From UBA7398 sp947491605 (GTDB lineage Bacteria > Actinomycetota > Actinomycetes > Nanopelagicales > Nanopelagicaceae), in the NCBI GenBank assembly GCA_947491605.1, contig CANLJW010000002.1, positions 1-63,262 on the forward strand: 63,262 nt of DNA. The letters are read 5' to 3'. The stretch's first letter is position 1. Every line of letters begins with the position of its first letter. Position numbers and translations under genes: made by a program. The notes under the pieces were generated by a model. The model was not told the origin of the DNA. It was given only the letters and a program-made list of their open reading frames with translations, and made no database searches. Positions 43,825 to 52,563 of the stretch are shown piece after piece.

Positions 43825-44376
43825 TTAGGTGTACATGTGCTTAGCAAGCACGCCAATAAAAGGTAGGTTTCGATATTTTTCATTGAAATCCAAGCCGTAA
43901 CCAACTACAAAGTCGGGTGGAATATCAAAGCCAACATATTTAACATTTACTTCAACTTTTGCAGCGGTTGGCTTTCTTAAAATAGAGAGAATCTCAACAC
44001 TCTTTGCACCACGCGACTCCAGGTTTGATTTCAACCATGACAGGGTAAGCCCGGTATCCACAATATCTTCAACAATTAATACTTCACGGCCAGTAATATC
44101 GCGATCTAAATCTTTTAGAATTCTTACTACGCCGCTGGATTTAGTACCAGATCCGTATGAAGAAACTGCCATCCAGTCCATATCAACATGGCGCTGCATA
44201 TTTCGTGAAAGATCGGCCATTGCCATAATTGCACCTTTTAAAACTCCAACAAGTAATAGGTCTCGATCTTTGTAATCTGAAGTAACTTGGGCAGCCATAT
44301 CTTTGATTCGTTTCTGCAAATCGATTTCAGAAACGATTACTCGTTCTACATCGTTGCCTACCGCTGCTAAATCCAC
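43825..44376 (-). CDS. hpt: Hypoxanthine phosphoribosyltransferase
   Basis: Purine salvage: hypoxanthine or guanine plus PRPP. 183 residues. PRPP motif VLIVEDIVDTGLTLSWL near 100-116, LLVGVLKGAIMAMADL, and C-terminal YVGFDIPPDFVVGYGLDFNEKYRNLP (core DFVVGYGLDFNEKYRNLP). The order tilS-hpt-ftsH is conserved widely. Confidence 0.95.
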   Translation of the reverse strand: MDLAAVGNDVERVIVSEIDLQKRIKDMAAQVTSDYKDRDLLLVGVLKGAIMAMADLSRNMQRHVDMDWMAVSSYGSGTKSSGVVRILKDLDRDITGREVLIVEDIVDTGLTLSWLKSNLESRGAKSVEILSILRKPTAAKVEVNVKYVGFDIPPDFVVGYGLDFNEKYRNLPFIGVLAKHMYT

Positions 44377-44392
44377 TTACCCCTCGTTTCGT

Positions 44393-45358
44393 TTAACCCT
44401 CGCGCAAGAGCGAAAGTCTGCCTGAAATTCGGGCAACCTTCACACCACCCGGAAGTGAGCTCGCCCCCTGGCCTCGCCATGCGGAAATAAGCGCTTCGAT
44501 TGGATCAATATGCTCGGAAGTGAGCGATCCGGCTGGTGCGCCAACGGCATAGATAGCCATCCGAAGAATTCGGGTTCGAACCGCTTTTGGCAGTTTTGCT
44601 AACTCTTCAATATCTAAATCCTTAGCAGCCATTTTTGAATATTCGGCAGCGGCCCAGCCATCTAGCGCATCGGCATCATCGCGTAATAGTCGAGCAGTTC
44701 TAACCAAGGCATCTGAAACACCCGGACCAATTTCTCGCTCCAAATTAGGTAGGACATTTTCGCGAACTCGCACCCGAGTAAATTTTACATTTTCATTATG
44801 TGGATCCTGCCAAGGATTTAAATTCCACTCAACGCAAGCCGCAACCGTCTGGGCTCTTGTAATTGTAAGTAACGGTCTAACAAAAATGCCATTAACTTCT
44901 GCCATTCCAGATAGCGAACGAGTCCCAGAACCACGTGCGAGTCCAAGTAAAACTGTCTCCGCTTGATCATCTTTGGTGTGACCCAAAAAGAAAACTTTTG
45001 CGTTTAACTCTTCTGCTAAATTATTAAATGCTTCATACCTTGCTCTTCTTGCCGAAGCTTCAATGCCATCTGTTACTTCAATTCTAATTTTAATAATTCG
45101 AATATCTTCGTAACCAATTTTCTTCAACTCTAACTTTGCATTATTAGAAACCGCTACCGAATCTTCTTGTAACCCATGATCAATAATTACAGCGATAGGT
45201 TGTAAAACTTTTTCTGCTGATTCTAAAAATAAACCAGATGCAAGCGCAAGTGAATCAGTACCGCCAGAAACACCAACTAAAATTCGATCTCCGGCACTTG
45301 CAGATGTCAAAGCGCCACGAATAGCGCTACGGATTGCAGCGCTGCTATTGGCTCCCAT
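44393..45358 (-). CDS. tilS: tRNA(Ile)-lysidine synthase TilS
   Basis: Modifies C34 of tRNA-Ile(CAU) to lysidine. P-loop VGVSGGTDSLALASG near 29-43, then IDHGLQEDS and GHTKDDQAETVLLGLARGSG (core GHTKDDQAETVLLG). I start at ATG 45358 (321 residues), ten bases after the NlpC stop; ATG 45385 would add nine residues inside the upstream gene. Neither has a well-spaced Shine-Dalgarno, so reinitiation is possible. Confidence 0.93.
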   Translation of the reverse strand: MGANSSAAIRSAIRGALTSASAGDRILVGVSGGTDSLALASGLFLESAEKVLQPIAVIIDHGLQEDSVAVSNNAKLELKKIGYEDIRIIKIRIEVTDGIEASARRARYEAFNNLAEELNAKVFFLGHTKDDQAETVLLGLARGSGTRSLSGMAEVNGIFVRPLLTITRAQTVAACVEWNLNPWQDPHNENVKFTRVRVRENVLPNLEREIGPGVSDALVRTARLLRDDADALDGWAAAEYSKMAAKDLDIEELAKLPKAVRTRILRMAIYAVGAPAGSLTSEHIDPIEALISAWRGQGASSLPGGVKVARISGRLSLLREG

Positions 45359-45368
45359 AGGGAGAAGG

Positions 45369-46586
45369 TTAGACCCGACCTCCATATGGCATTAACCCAT
45401 TAACGCTGTAAATGCTGGAAAAGAGTAAGCCTTTGTCTTTGGAATTGGCTTCCCACATCATTCCATTTCCCGCATAGATCGAGATGTGGTGGATTGTGTT
45501 CACGGTTCCTTTATATGAATAGAAAAGCAAATCACCAGGAACTAATTGACTCAACGGAATATGTTTTGTGGTGCTGAAATAGAGCGAAGAGTTGAGGCGA
45601 TCCCAATTTGGCCAACCAAGTCCTGCGCTTCGATAGGCCGCGTAAACTAAGCCGGAACAATCAAAGGAATTCGGGCCTTCACTTCCCCAGATATAAGGCT
45701 TCCGCGCTTGTACTTGTTTTTTAGCAAACTCAACTGCTTTTAATCGTTGGGCTTCGGTAGAGCGAACTATTGCTTTAGTTGAGAACCCAATGTCTGGCCA
45801 AACTTTGGATTGATTAATTGTCTGTTCGGCTTGATTTGCATTTGCTTCTTCTAATAAAGCTAACTGTCGTTGTTGTTCTAAAGTTATCCGAACTTTCTTC
45901 GCGGATGCTAGCTCTTTTAATAATTTATCTTGGACGGCTTGCAACTTATTTACTTCTTTTTGTTGCGCCGCACGTGCATCATCTGCAACTTTTTTTGCCG
46001 CTACTACTTTTGCAGTTGCTACTAATTGCGCAGCTTTCGCATCATCCGCTTCTTTTTTAGCGGCACGAGCCACACTCTCGGCGGCTTTATATCGTTTTAG
46101 CGCAGTTGAATTATTCGTTCCTAAAGTATCTAGCGCAGATAGCCGATCCATCAAATCTTGTGGGCCATCTGCCTGTAATAATGAATCTAAATCTGTAAAG
46201 CCACTTCCCATAATGTATGCATTCGCCGCCAATTTACCGATTGCTCGGTGAGCAAAATCAACCGCCAGTGACGCTAACCGAGAATGTTCAGCAGCTAAGT
46301 TCGCAATTTTTGTGGCAACCACGAGTTCGTTCTGAGCCTTTACATATTTAGCTTGCGCAGTAATTGCAATTGCACTTAATTGCCTAAGTGTTTTATTTGC
46401 ATTGGCTAAAACTGCAGCGGCTTTATCTGCGGCCATCTTTTTTGCAGCTTCGGCTTTTTTAGCAGCAGCAATTTCAGCAAGAGTAGGTTTAGGAGTAGCA
46501 GCAAAAGTAGCGGTTGCAGATGTCGCTAATAGAAATGCAAGTCCGAGCGCAACCGCACGGTTACGAGAACTCTTATTGCTCTTCAC
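45369..46586 (-). CDS. Secreted NlpC/P60 peptidoglycan endopeptidase with coiled coil
   Basis: 405 residues. Signal peptide 1-30 (ends TFAA). An Ala/Lys-rich coiled coil spans about 35-250 in two blocks. The C-terminal NlpC/P60 domain has catalytic Cys310 (NSFDCSGLVYAAYR) and His367 (HHISIYAGNG). It resembles RipA/PcsB-type hydrolases acting in septal cell-wall cleavage. GTG 46586 has AGGGGG seven bases upstream, possibly hidden in a hairpin. Confidence 0.9.
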   Translation of the reverse strand: MKSNKSSRNRAVALGLAFLLATSATATFAATPKPTLAEIAAAKKAEAAKKMAADKAAAVLANANKTLRQLSAIAITAQAKYVKAQNELVVATKIANLAAEHSRLASLAVDFAHRAIGKLAANAYIMGSGFTDLDSLLQADGPQDLMDRLSALDTLGTNNSTALKRYKAAESVARAAKKEADDAKAAQLVATAKVVAAKKVADDARAAQQKEVNKLQAVQDKLLKELASAKKVRITLEQQRQLALLEEANANQAEQTINQSKVWPDIGFSTKAIVRSTEAQRLKAVEFAKKQVQARKPYIWGSEGPNSFDCSGLVYAAYRSAGLGWPNWDRLNSSLYFSTTKHIPLSQLVPGDLLFYSYKGTVNTIHHISIYAGNGMMWEANSKDKGLLFSSIYSVNGLMPYGGRV

Positions 46587-46635
46587 AAAATCCCCCTAGG
46601 GAAGTTCGGATGGGGTTTTAACTGGGATAAGAATA
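46587..46635 (-). promoter_or_regulatory. Promoter and possible SD-masking hairpin of the NlpC/P60 gene
   Basis: On the minus strand a TATTCT -10 (46630-46635) would start a ~40-base leader. AAAACCCC in the leader (46612-46619) can pair with the GGGG(G)ATTTT that includes the Shine-Dalgarno (46587-46596). Structure is predicted by eye only. Confidence 0.35.
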
Positions 46636-46685
46636 AATCAGTGTTCGCTAATTACTTAGGAAATGCGGTACAACCAAGCTCGTGT

Positions 46686-47486
46686 CTAGTTAGAAACATC
46701 TCTCCGTTTGAATAATCCCGCAGCAACTAGCGCACCGACTAATACATAAGCAGCCCCAACAATAAGTGCATGTCTATATTCCAAAGTTGGCGTTCCGCCT
46801 TGGGCGATTGCGGATAAGTTTGAACCCGGCAGCCATTTTTCAGTACTGGATTTCACTGCTACTAATAAGTTCTCCACAATTAATAACCAGAGTACACCAA
46901 GTGAAATTGCGCTGATTGGCGATCTAAACAATAGTCCAAGAATCATTCCTACAATTCCAAAACCAATTACTGAAATAATCACATTGACAAAAGTCTCAAG
47001 AATTGCGCTTTTGCCAGCAGTGCTAAACCAAAGATCTGTATTAACTTTGGCACGAGGCGCAAGCAAAATCGAAGCTGAAATGCTTACTAGCGCAGCAAGA
47101 ATTACCATGATGATTGCGAATATTTTCATCGCAGCTAATTTTCCTATTAGAATTTTCATTCGAGAAGGTTGGCGGACTAATAAGTTTCGCAATGTGCCGT
47201 ATGTGTACTCTTGAGCGGTCTGCGCCGCAAAAACACAGAGCGCAATAATTCCCAGAAAAGATCCAACGCTTGCAAAACCCCGAACCCCACCAGTTGGCAA
47301 TGCGAGAATTTCACGGCCAATCATCCGGCCCCGATCTCCATTTCCTTGAGGCGAATCAATTAAAAGAAAAAGTAATGACGAGAATAGTCCACTAAAAAAT
47401 ACCACCGCTCCCATAGTTCCAAGAAAGAGCGAAGGTCTTCGCAATTTACGAAGTTCTGAAAAAGCTACATGCCACATATCACTCAC
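46686..47486 (-). CDS. ABC-2 type transporter permease
   Basis: 266 residues with six membrane segments (near 20-45, 70-90, 105-135, 155-185, 190-205 and 235-258). The N-terminal segment has AFSELRKLRRPSLFLGTMG and EYTYGTLRNLLVRQPSR, typical of the NatB/YhgE-like ABC-2 permease group. It overlaps its ATPase by eight bases. Substrate unknown. Confidence 0.85.
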   Translation of the reverse strand: MSDMWHVAFSELRKLRRPSLFLGTMGAVVFFSGLFSSLLFLLIDSPQGNGDRGRMIGREILALPTGGVRGFASVGSFLGIIALCVFAAQTAQEYTYGTLRNLLVRQPSRMKILIGKLAAMKIFAIIMVILAALVSISASILLAPRAKVNTDLWFSTAGKSAILETFVNVIISVIGFGIVGMILGLLFRSPISAISLGVLWLLIVENLLVAVKSSTEKWLPGSNLSAIAQGGTPTLEYRHALIVGAAYVLVGALVAAGLFKRRDVSN

Positions 47487-48381
47487 CGGTCATTTCAAAG
47501 AATGTTTCTTCAAGAGTTGGTAGAACTGCATTTAAAGATGAAAGCGTTATTCCAGCGTCAAAAGCAAGTTCGTTAAATTCGGCAGCAAAAGAGCTATCTG
47601 AGATTACATGCACTGCTCCGGCAATAATGCTGGCGCTATGCCCAGAATTTTTAGCAATTTTAAGTAACTTTTTTAGATCTGTAGCGCGCTTACTCTTAGC
47701 GACAATGACTGGTTGTTGTTGCGCTAATAGTTCTGCAGTTTTACCGTAAAAAATTACTTTACCTTCACGGAGCATGACTAAGTACTCACTAATCATCTCG
47801 ATTTCACTAAGTAAATGCGAGGATACAAAAACAGTTGTGCCATCAGTAGCAAGGTCTCTAATTAACTCTCGGACCTCTTGGATCCCAGCTGGGTCTAAAC
47901 CATTAGTGGGTTCATCGAGAACTAACAATTTAGGGTTTGGTAATAAAGCTGCGGCGATCCCAAGACGTTGTTTCATGCCAAGTGAATATGTTTTGAACTT
48001 AGAGTTTCCACGATCTCCCAACCCAACTTTTTCTAGTAATGGTTGGACTCGCTCTTTTGAAAAACCGCCGAGAGCAGCTAAAACATTTAAATTCTCTTTG
48101 CCGGAGAGCGCTGGATAGAAAGCTGGTCCTTCAATCATCGCGCCTACTTTTGGTAAATATTTTTCTGGGTGAGTAATTGATTCACCCAATATTTCACCAG
48201 TTCCACCGGTGGTTCGTACTAGACCTAACAACATTCGAATCGTTGTGGTTTTACCAGATCCATTTGGACCGACAAAGCCACAGATTGTTCCGTAGGGAAC
48301 ATCGAAAGTTGCGTGCGATACCGCAACTCGAGCACCATAATTTTTTGTTAGGTCTTTAACTGAAATCGCTAGTTCAGACAT
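47479..48381 (-). CDS. ABC transporter ATPase (CcmA/NatA type)
   Basis: 300 residues. Walker A GPNGSGKTT near 37-45, signature YSLGMKQRLG, Walker B LLVLDEPTNGLDPAGIQ, H-loop VSSHLLSEIE. Pairs with the following permease as an exporter of unknown substrate. Nine bases after ctaB, so probably in one transcript. Confidence 0.9.
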   Translation of the reverse strand: MSELAISVKDLTKNYGARVAVSHATFDVPYGTICGFVGPNGSGKTTTIRMLLGLVRTTGGTGEILGESITHPEKYLPKVGAMIEGPAFYPALSGKENLNVLAALGGFSKERVQPLLEKVGLGDRGNSKFKTYSLGMKQRLGIAAALLPNPKLLVLDEPTNGLDPAGIQEVRELIRDLATDGTTVFVSSHLLSEIEMISEYLVMLREGKVIFYGKTAELLAQQQPVIVAKSKRATDLKKLLKIAKNSGHSASIIAGAVHVISDSSFAAEFNELAFDAGITLSSLNAVLPTLEETFFEMTGE

Positions 48382-48390
48382 GCCTGCACC

Positions 48391-49263
48391 TTATATAACC
48401 AACGCGCCGATTACCAATAGAACTGAGAATCCACTGAGATAAGTAATTGATCCATGAAATATTGCGGCTGCTGCTTTATCGATTGCGGCCTTATCTCCCT
48501 TTAGCTTTGTCATCAGCCAGATAAAACCTAAACCTAAAATCCCAGTCAAAATTAATATCCAATTAGGTAGAGCTGCGGTTGTAACGACAAAATATGAAGT
48601 AATAACCATCGCAATCGTGTGGAACCACATTTGTGCTGCCACATTTTTCATTGGAGCTACGACTGGCAACATTGGTATGCCAGCCTTTGCATAATCATCT
48701 TTGTACTTAATGGCTAGCGCCCAAAAATGTGGTGGCGTCCAAAAGAATATTAATAAAAAGAACCAGATAGAAGTAGCAGATAGATCACCAGTTATCGCTG
48801 ACCATCCAATTACTACCGGAAAACAGCCAGCAATTCCGCCCCAAACAATGTTCTGTGAGGTTCTGCGCTTCAAGCCAATTGTGTAGATAAAAACATAAAA
48901 AGTTATGGCAGCAACAGTTAGCCCAGTTGCAAGCGGGGTCGTCCAGATCGCCATAATTGCTAGTGCGACGATTGTGATTCCGAATGCAAAGTAGAGCGCT
49001 TGCGTTTCCGTGATTTGCCCGCTTGCGATTGGTCGCTTAGCGGTTCGGCCCATTAATTTATCTAAATCACTTTCGATTACTTGATTAAATGCATTAGCTG
49101 CACCAGCCGCCAAAGTGCCACCAATTAATGTTGCAATTGATACGAGTAGAGGTGGCGCACCATGGGCTGCTAAAAATAACGATGGCAGAGTTGTGACCAA
49201 CAGCAGCTCTACTACGCGCAATTTCATTAGCGCGATATATGGAGCGATGCCTGTTGCCTTCAC
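48391..49263 (-). CDS. ctaB: Protoheme IX farnesyltransferase
   Basis: Makes haem O for cytochrome oxidase. 290 residues, UbiA fold with about nine membrane segments. Prenyl-diphosphate motif NQVIESDLDKLMGRTAKRP near 60-78 and second loop YKDDYAKAGIPMLPVV. GTG start at 49263 looks leaderless. The usual neighbours (ctaA, tkt) are not here. Confidence 0.95.
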   Translation of the reverse strand: MKATGIAPYIALMKLRVVELLLVTTLPSLFLAAHGAPPLLVSIATLIGGTLAAGAANAFNQVIESDLDKLMGRTAKRPIASGQITETQALYFAFGITIVALAIMAIWTTPLATGLTVAAITFYVFIYTIGLKRRTSQNIVWGGIAGCFPVVIGWSAITGDLSATSIWFFLLIFFWTPPHFWALAIKYKDDYAKAGIPMLPVVAPMKNVAAQMWFHTIAMVITSYFVVTTAALPNWILILTGILGLGFIWLMTKLKGDKAAIDKAAAAIFHGSITYLSGFSVLLVIGALVI

Positions 49264-49271
49264 AATAGGTC

Positions 49272-49277
49272 AGCCTA
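49272..49277 (-). promoter_or_regulatory. -10 hexamer TAGGCT of leaderless ctaB
   Basis: TAGGCT on the minus strand ends eight bases before GTG 49263; no Shine-Dalgarno. Confidence 0.55.
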
Positions 49278-49344
49278 CCCACCTTGGAACTAAATATTCC
49301 AAGCGGTACTCGAGAATGTGATTATAAAGATAGATAAATTTAGA

Positions 49345-49350
49345 TAAAGT
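49345..49350 (+). promoter_or_regulatory. -10 hexamer TAAAGT of leaderless YVTN-protein gene
   Basis: TAAAGT ends six bases before ATG 49357; no Shine-Dalgarno. Confidence 0.55.
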
Positions 49351-49356
49351 GGCGCA

Positions 49357-50448
49357 ATGTCCAAACGAATATTACGCCACTTTTCTTTTTTATTGATTTT
49401 ATCGCTTTTGGTTTCAAGTAGCGCCTTGGCGGATGAAACTATAAATTCTGATGCAAAGAAAATGGTTCTAATCAAGACCATCGTCGGCGAGATTCAACCT
49501 AAATCGGTTTTAGCTTCACCGAATGGATTAGTCAGTGCACAGAACATGATGTATAAACATTCAGTAACTTTCTACGATTCAAATACTTTTGAATTGAAAG
49601 CAACCGTCTCGGACCGAGTAAACCTAACTGAACTCGGTTTTACTGGATATACCGGTACATACCAAGGTGCACCTGTCGAAGGCGCATATTCACCTGATGG
49701 TAAATATTTATACGTTACCAATTATGCAATGTATGGCAAGAGTTTTAACCATGAAGGTCATGATGTTTGTTCGCCTAGTTCTGGATACGATGCAAGCTTT
49801 TTATATCGGATAAATCTGGAAACTTTTAAGATTGATGCTGCATATAAAGTTGGCATAGTCCCAAAAGTTGTAAAAGTTACTCCAGATAATAAATACATTC
49901 TGGTTTCAAATTGGTGCTCTTATGACCTTCAAGTAATTTCGGTCGCAGCTCAAAAAGTTGTAAAAAAGATTAAAATTGGCGCTTACCCACGCGGCATAAC
50001 AGTTTCAAATGATTCCGCGTTTGCATATGTTGCTCAAATGGGTGGCTCAGTAATTCATCAGATTGATCTAAAAACTTTTGCAGATAAAACAATTCCGATT
50101 GGGCCCAACCCTCGAGCTCTTGTTTTATCGCCAGATCAAAAAACTATATATGCAACTCTTAATGCTTCTGGCAAAGTTGTTGCGCTAGATCTAGCCTTAA
50201 ATAAAGTTGTTAAAACGGTAACGACCGGCAAGGCAACTCGAAGTTTAGATATTTCAAGTGACGGAACTGCGCTCTTTGTCGTGAATTTTAATAGCGCGAC
50301 TCTTTCAAAAATCAGAACCAGCGATTTCAAGATTTTGCAATCCATAAAAGTCTGCCCCGACCCGATAGGGGTTACATACGAACCAATCAATAACCGAACT
50401 TGGGTAGCTTGTTATAAAGGTGCGATAAAAGTTTTTGATAATAAATAA
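49357..50448 (+). CDS. Secreted YVTN-family beta-propeller protein
   Basis: 363 residues. Signal peptide 1-25 (ends ALA). Repeats of about 40 residues with the core PDxKxxYVxN: SPDGKYLYVTNYAM, TPDNKYILVSNWC, SNDSAFAYVAQMG, SPDQKTIYATLNAS, SSDGTALFVVNFN. Four cysteines sit in two pairs that could form disulfides. Function unknown; such proteins often bind to the wall or to partners. Its stop is two bases from the dacB stop on the other strand. Confidence 0.82.
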   Translation: MSKRILRHFSFLLILSLLVSSSALADETINSDAKKMVLIKTIVGEIQPKSVLASPNGLVSAQNMMYKHSVTFYDSNTFELKATVSDRVNLTELGFTGYTGTYQGAPVEGAYSPDGKYLYVTNYAMYGKSFNHEGHDVCSPSSGYDASFLYRINLETFKIDAAYKVGIVPKVVKVTPDNKYILVSNWCSYDLQVISVAAQKVVKKIKIGAYPRGITVSNDSAFAYVAQMGGSVIHQIDLKTFADKTIPIGPNPRALVLSPDQKTIYATLNASGKVVALDLALNKVVKTVTTGKATRSLDISSDGTALFVVNFNSATLSKIRTSDFKILQSIKVCPDPIGVTYEPINNRTWVACYKGAIKVFDNK

Positions 50449-50450
50449 CT

Positions 50451-51599
50451 TTAAGGTATTGCAGGTTGGGTGATAGTTCCTAACATCAAATCAATCGTTT
50501 CACGGGCTCGATTTCTAGCTACTAACTTCGGTTCTAAATTGTCAGCAACTACGGCGAATACGTACTCTTTTGCCCCGACTGTTACAAACCCAGCCAAACT
50601 TACCGTGGTGTTAATAAAGCCAGTCTTCGCATGCACTAAGCCGACTGCGTGAGGAGCGGTCGTAATAAACCGATTCTTTAACGTGCCGGTTTTCCCTGAT
50701 ATCGGCAAGCCTTCATAAATCGGCGCAAAAAGTGGGTCTTTTCGAATTTGTATTAATAGTTCGACAATAGTTCTAGCTGAAACTTTATTCTCGCGCGATA
50801 AGCCGCTCCCATCAATTGCGTTCAAACCAATCACGTTAATTCCATATTCACTAAGCGCAGCAACAAATGTGTTTTGTAGCGCCACCTGATCCGAAGCTCC
50901 ATACTTAACCCGGGCTGCTGCCCGCGCTAAGCGATCAGCTAACTGGTTATCGCTCCACAAAATCGAGAAAGTTACCATTTTCGAAACCGGAACAGATTGT
51001 AATACTCCAATTTCTTCGGTAGCGCGAGCGGTTGCGGCAGTAGGAGTTAATTCGCGAAATTTCACAGAAATGCGTCTAACTTTCAAATATTTAGCGAGAT
51101 TTTCTAAATCCTTAGTAAAAACTCCAGTATGTTCAATTGTGATTGACTTTGCCTTAGATTTATTAGCTTTACTAATTAGATTAGGTAAATACCGTTGTTC
51201 ATTTGCTTTTGCTAATTTTATATCTGAAGTCAACCATGGATCCATGTCGCCATCTAACACATAAGTATTTGTTACAGCAGTTTTGAAAATTTTAGTTTTG
51301 AATCTAAAATCTGAACCCACATATTTTAATGTAGAAAAAGATGAAATCAATTTGAAAACAGAAGCTGGAGCGCGCGGTACTGTGGAAGCTTCGTCGTATA
51401 ACGTTGTATTTGTGCTCGGATCAACAAGTAACAATCCAGGACCGGCCAACTTAATTGATTTTGCGTAATAAATAAATTTCGGTGGAAGTGTTGTGCTTTC
51501 TGATGGCACTGTGGTTTCAACAGCAGTTGCGGAAGTGCTTACTAGCATCAAGAAGGTGAGGTAGATAGCTGCCCAAGATTTACTCTTTTGCTTACTCAT
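50451..51599 (-). CDS. dacB: D-alanyl-D-alanine carboxypeptidase/endopeptidase, PBP4 (S13) family, compact
   Basis: Trims or cleaves peptidoglycan peptides outside the membrane. 382 residues, shorter than E. coli PBP4 (about 477). Signal peptide ends near 26. Catalytic SVFK (Ser80-Lys83), SDN (216-218), and HAKTGF with the KTG box at 325-327. The 130-residue distance from SxxK to SxN is about half that of E. coli PBP4, so the inserted domains are reduced. GGAGG lies six bases ahead of ATG 51599. Confidence 0.92.
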   Translation of the reverse strand: MSKQKSKSWAAIYLTFLMLVSTSATAVETTVPSESTTLPPKFIYYAKSIKLAGPGLLLVDPSTNTTLYDEASTVPRAPASVFKLISSFSTLKYVGSDFRFKTKIFKTAVTNTYVLDGDMDPWLTSDIKLAKANEQRYLPNLISKANKSKAKSITIEHTGVFTKDLENLAKYLKVRRISVKFRELTPTAATARATEEIGVLQSVPVSKMVTFSILWSDNQLADRLARAAARVKYGASDQVALQNTFVAALSEYGINVIGLNAIDGSGLSRENKVSARTIVELLIQIRKDPLFAPIYEGLPISGKTGTLKNRFITTAPHAVGLVHAKTGFINTTVSLAGFVTVGAKEYVFAVVADNLEPKLVARNRARETIDLMLGTITQPAIP

Positions 51600-51624
51600 T
51601 TTTCGCCTCCGTGATGAATGTCAG

Positions 51625-51630
51625 TAGAGT
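51625..51630 (+). promoter_or_regulatory. -10 hexamer TAGAGT of leaderless TrmH gene
   Basis: TAGAGT ends eight bases before ATG 51639; no Shine-Dalgarno. Confidence 0.55.
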
Positions 51631-51638
51631 ATTGAACT

Positions 51639-52295
51639 ATGAGTAATCCGCCAGTTATTGGGCCAGGTGAGTTTTACCCAGTCGTAGGTGTGGGACCGCA
51701 TTCCATGCCGTGGCCGACTGAAGATCATTTCGATCCAGAGTTGTTAGAAAATGGTGACCGGAGAAACGTCTTAGATAAGTATCGATATTGGAAAGTAAGT
51801 GCAATCGTTGCGGAATTAGATACCAAGCGAAATCCGATTCGAATTGCAATAGAAAATTGGCAACACGATTTGAATATTGGTTCGGTAGTTAGAACGGCTA
51901 ATGCTTTTAACGTTTCAAGTGTTCACATTGTTGGCAAGCGCGATTGGAATCGTCGCGGCGCGATGGTTACCGATAAATATCTAAACATCATTCATCACCC
52001 AACAATTGCAGATTTTAAAACATGGAGCGATGAAAACAATTGCCCAATAATTGGGATAGATAATGTTTCGGTTTCAAAACAACTCGAAAGTGCAAAACTA
52101 CCAAAAAATTGTATTTTATTTTTTGGACAAGAAGGTGCTGGTATGTCTGATGAAGCAATCGAAGTATGTACAGAAGTATTAGCAATCCAACAATATGGAT
52201 CCACTAGATCCATGAACGCTTCGGCTGCTGGCGCAATTGCAATGTATGCCTGGGGAATGCAACATCTTCAGACTGGCAAACTGCCAGATGCGTAA
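51639..52295 (+). CDS. TrmH/SpoU family RNA 2'-O-methyltransferase
   Basis: 218 residues, SPOUT fold. Motif 1 IENWQHDLNIGSVVRTANAF (core NIGSVVRTANAF), motif 2 LFFGQEGAGMSDEAI, motif 3 STRSMNASAAGAIAMYAW. There is a ~75-residue N-terminal extension ahead of motif 1. rRNA or tRNA target cannot be told by eye. Confidence 0.9.
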   Translation: MSNPPVIGPGEFYPVVGVGPHSMPWPTEDHFDPELLENGDRRNVLDKYRYWKVSAIVAELDTKRNPIRIAIENWQHDLNIGSVVRTANAFNVSSVHIVGKRDWNRRGAMVTDKYLNIIHHPTIADFKTWSDENNCPIIGIDNVSVSKQLESAKLPKNCILFFGQEGAGMSDEAIEVCTEVLAIQQYGSTRSMNASAAGAIAMYAWGMQHLQTGKLPDA

Positions 52296-52563
52296 AACTT
52301 GGTTATCTAGAAACTTAATTCTTCTTACGGTCGTTTCGTTAACCCAAGATGCCGCAAGTGAATTGTTATACCCACTATTACCAATTTTGTTAACAACAGT
52401 TTTAGGAGCTGGAATTTGGGGCGGCGCATTGTGGCGCAAAAGTGATTTTGAGTTGCCCTTAGTTATGGCCGGAGTCGGCGCGCTTATCGGAGTGTTGCTG
52501 TTGCTGTTACGTTATTCGGCAATCACATCTTCAACAGATGAGACTCGTCGCTCAATCTCTTGA
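52288..52563 (+). pseudogene. Collapsed MFS transporter: N-terminal end fused to a C-terminal end
   Basis: 91 residues from ATG 52288, which overlaps the TrmH stop by eight bases. Residues ~1-41 read as the start of an MFS permease (SLTQDAASELLYPLLPILL, then TTVLGA) and the rest (GGALWRKS, LPLVMAGVGALIGVLLLLL) as a last MFS membrane helix. About 300 residues expected in between are missing and the reading frame is kept. It could be a dead remnant or a reused two-helix protein. Its 3' end overlaps the TPR gene by 52 bases. Confidence 0.6.

Noticed and set aside
43794..43904. FtsH start at 43904 with a hydrophobic, Cys-containing leader
   Set aside because: It lies inside hpt in another frame; ATG 43793 gives the usual FtsH N-terminus.
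45369..46586. c-di-AMP (ydaO) riboswitch upstream of the NlpC/P60 gene
   Set aside because: Only 99 bases separate it from the upstream gene and the conserved ydaO core is not visible.
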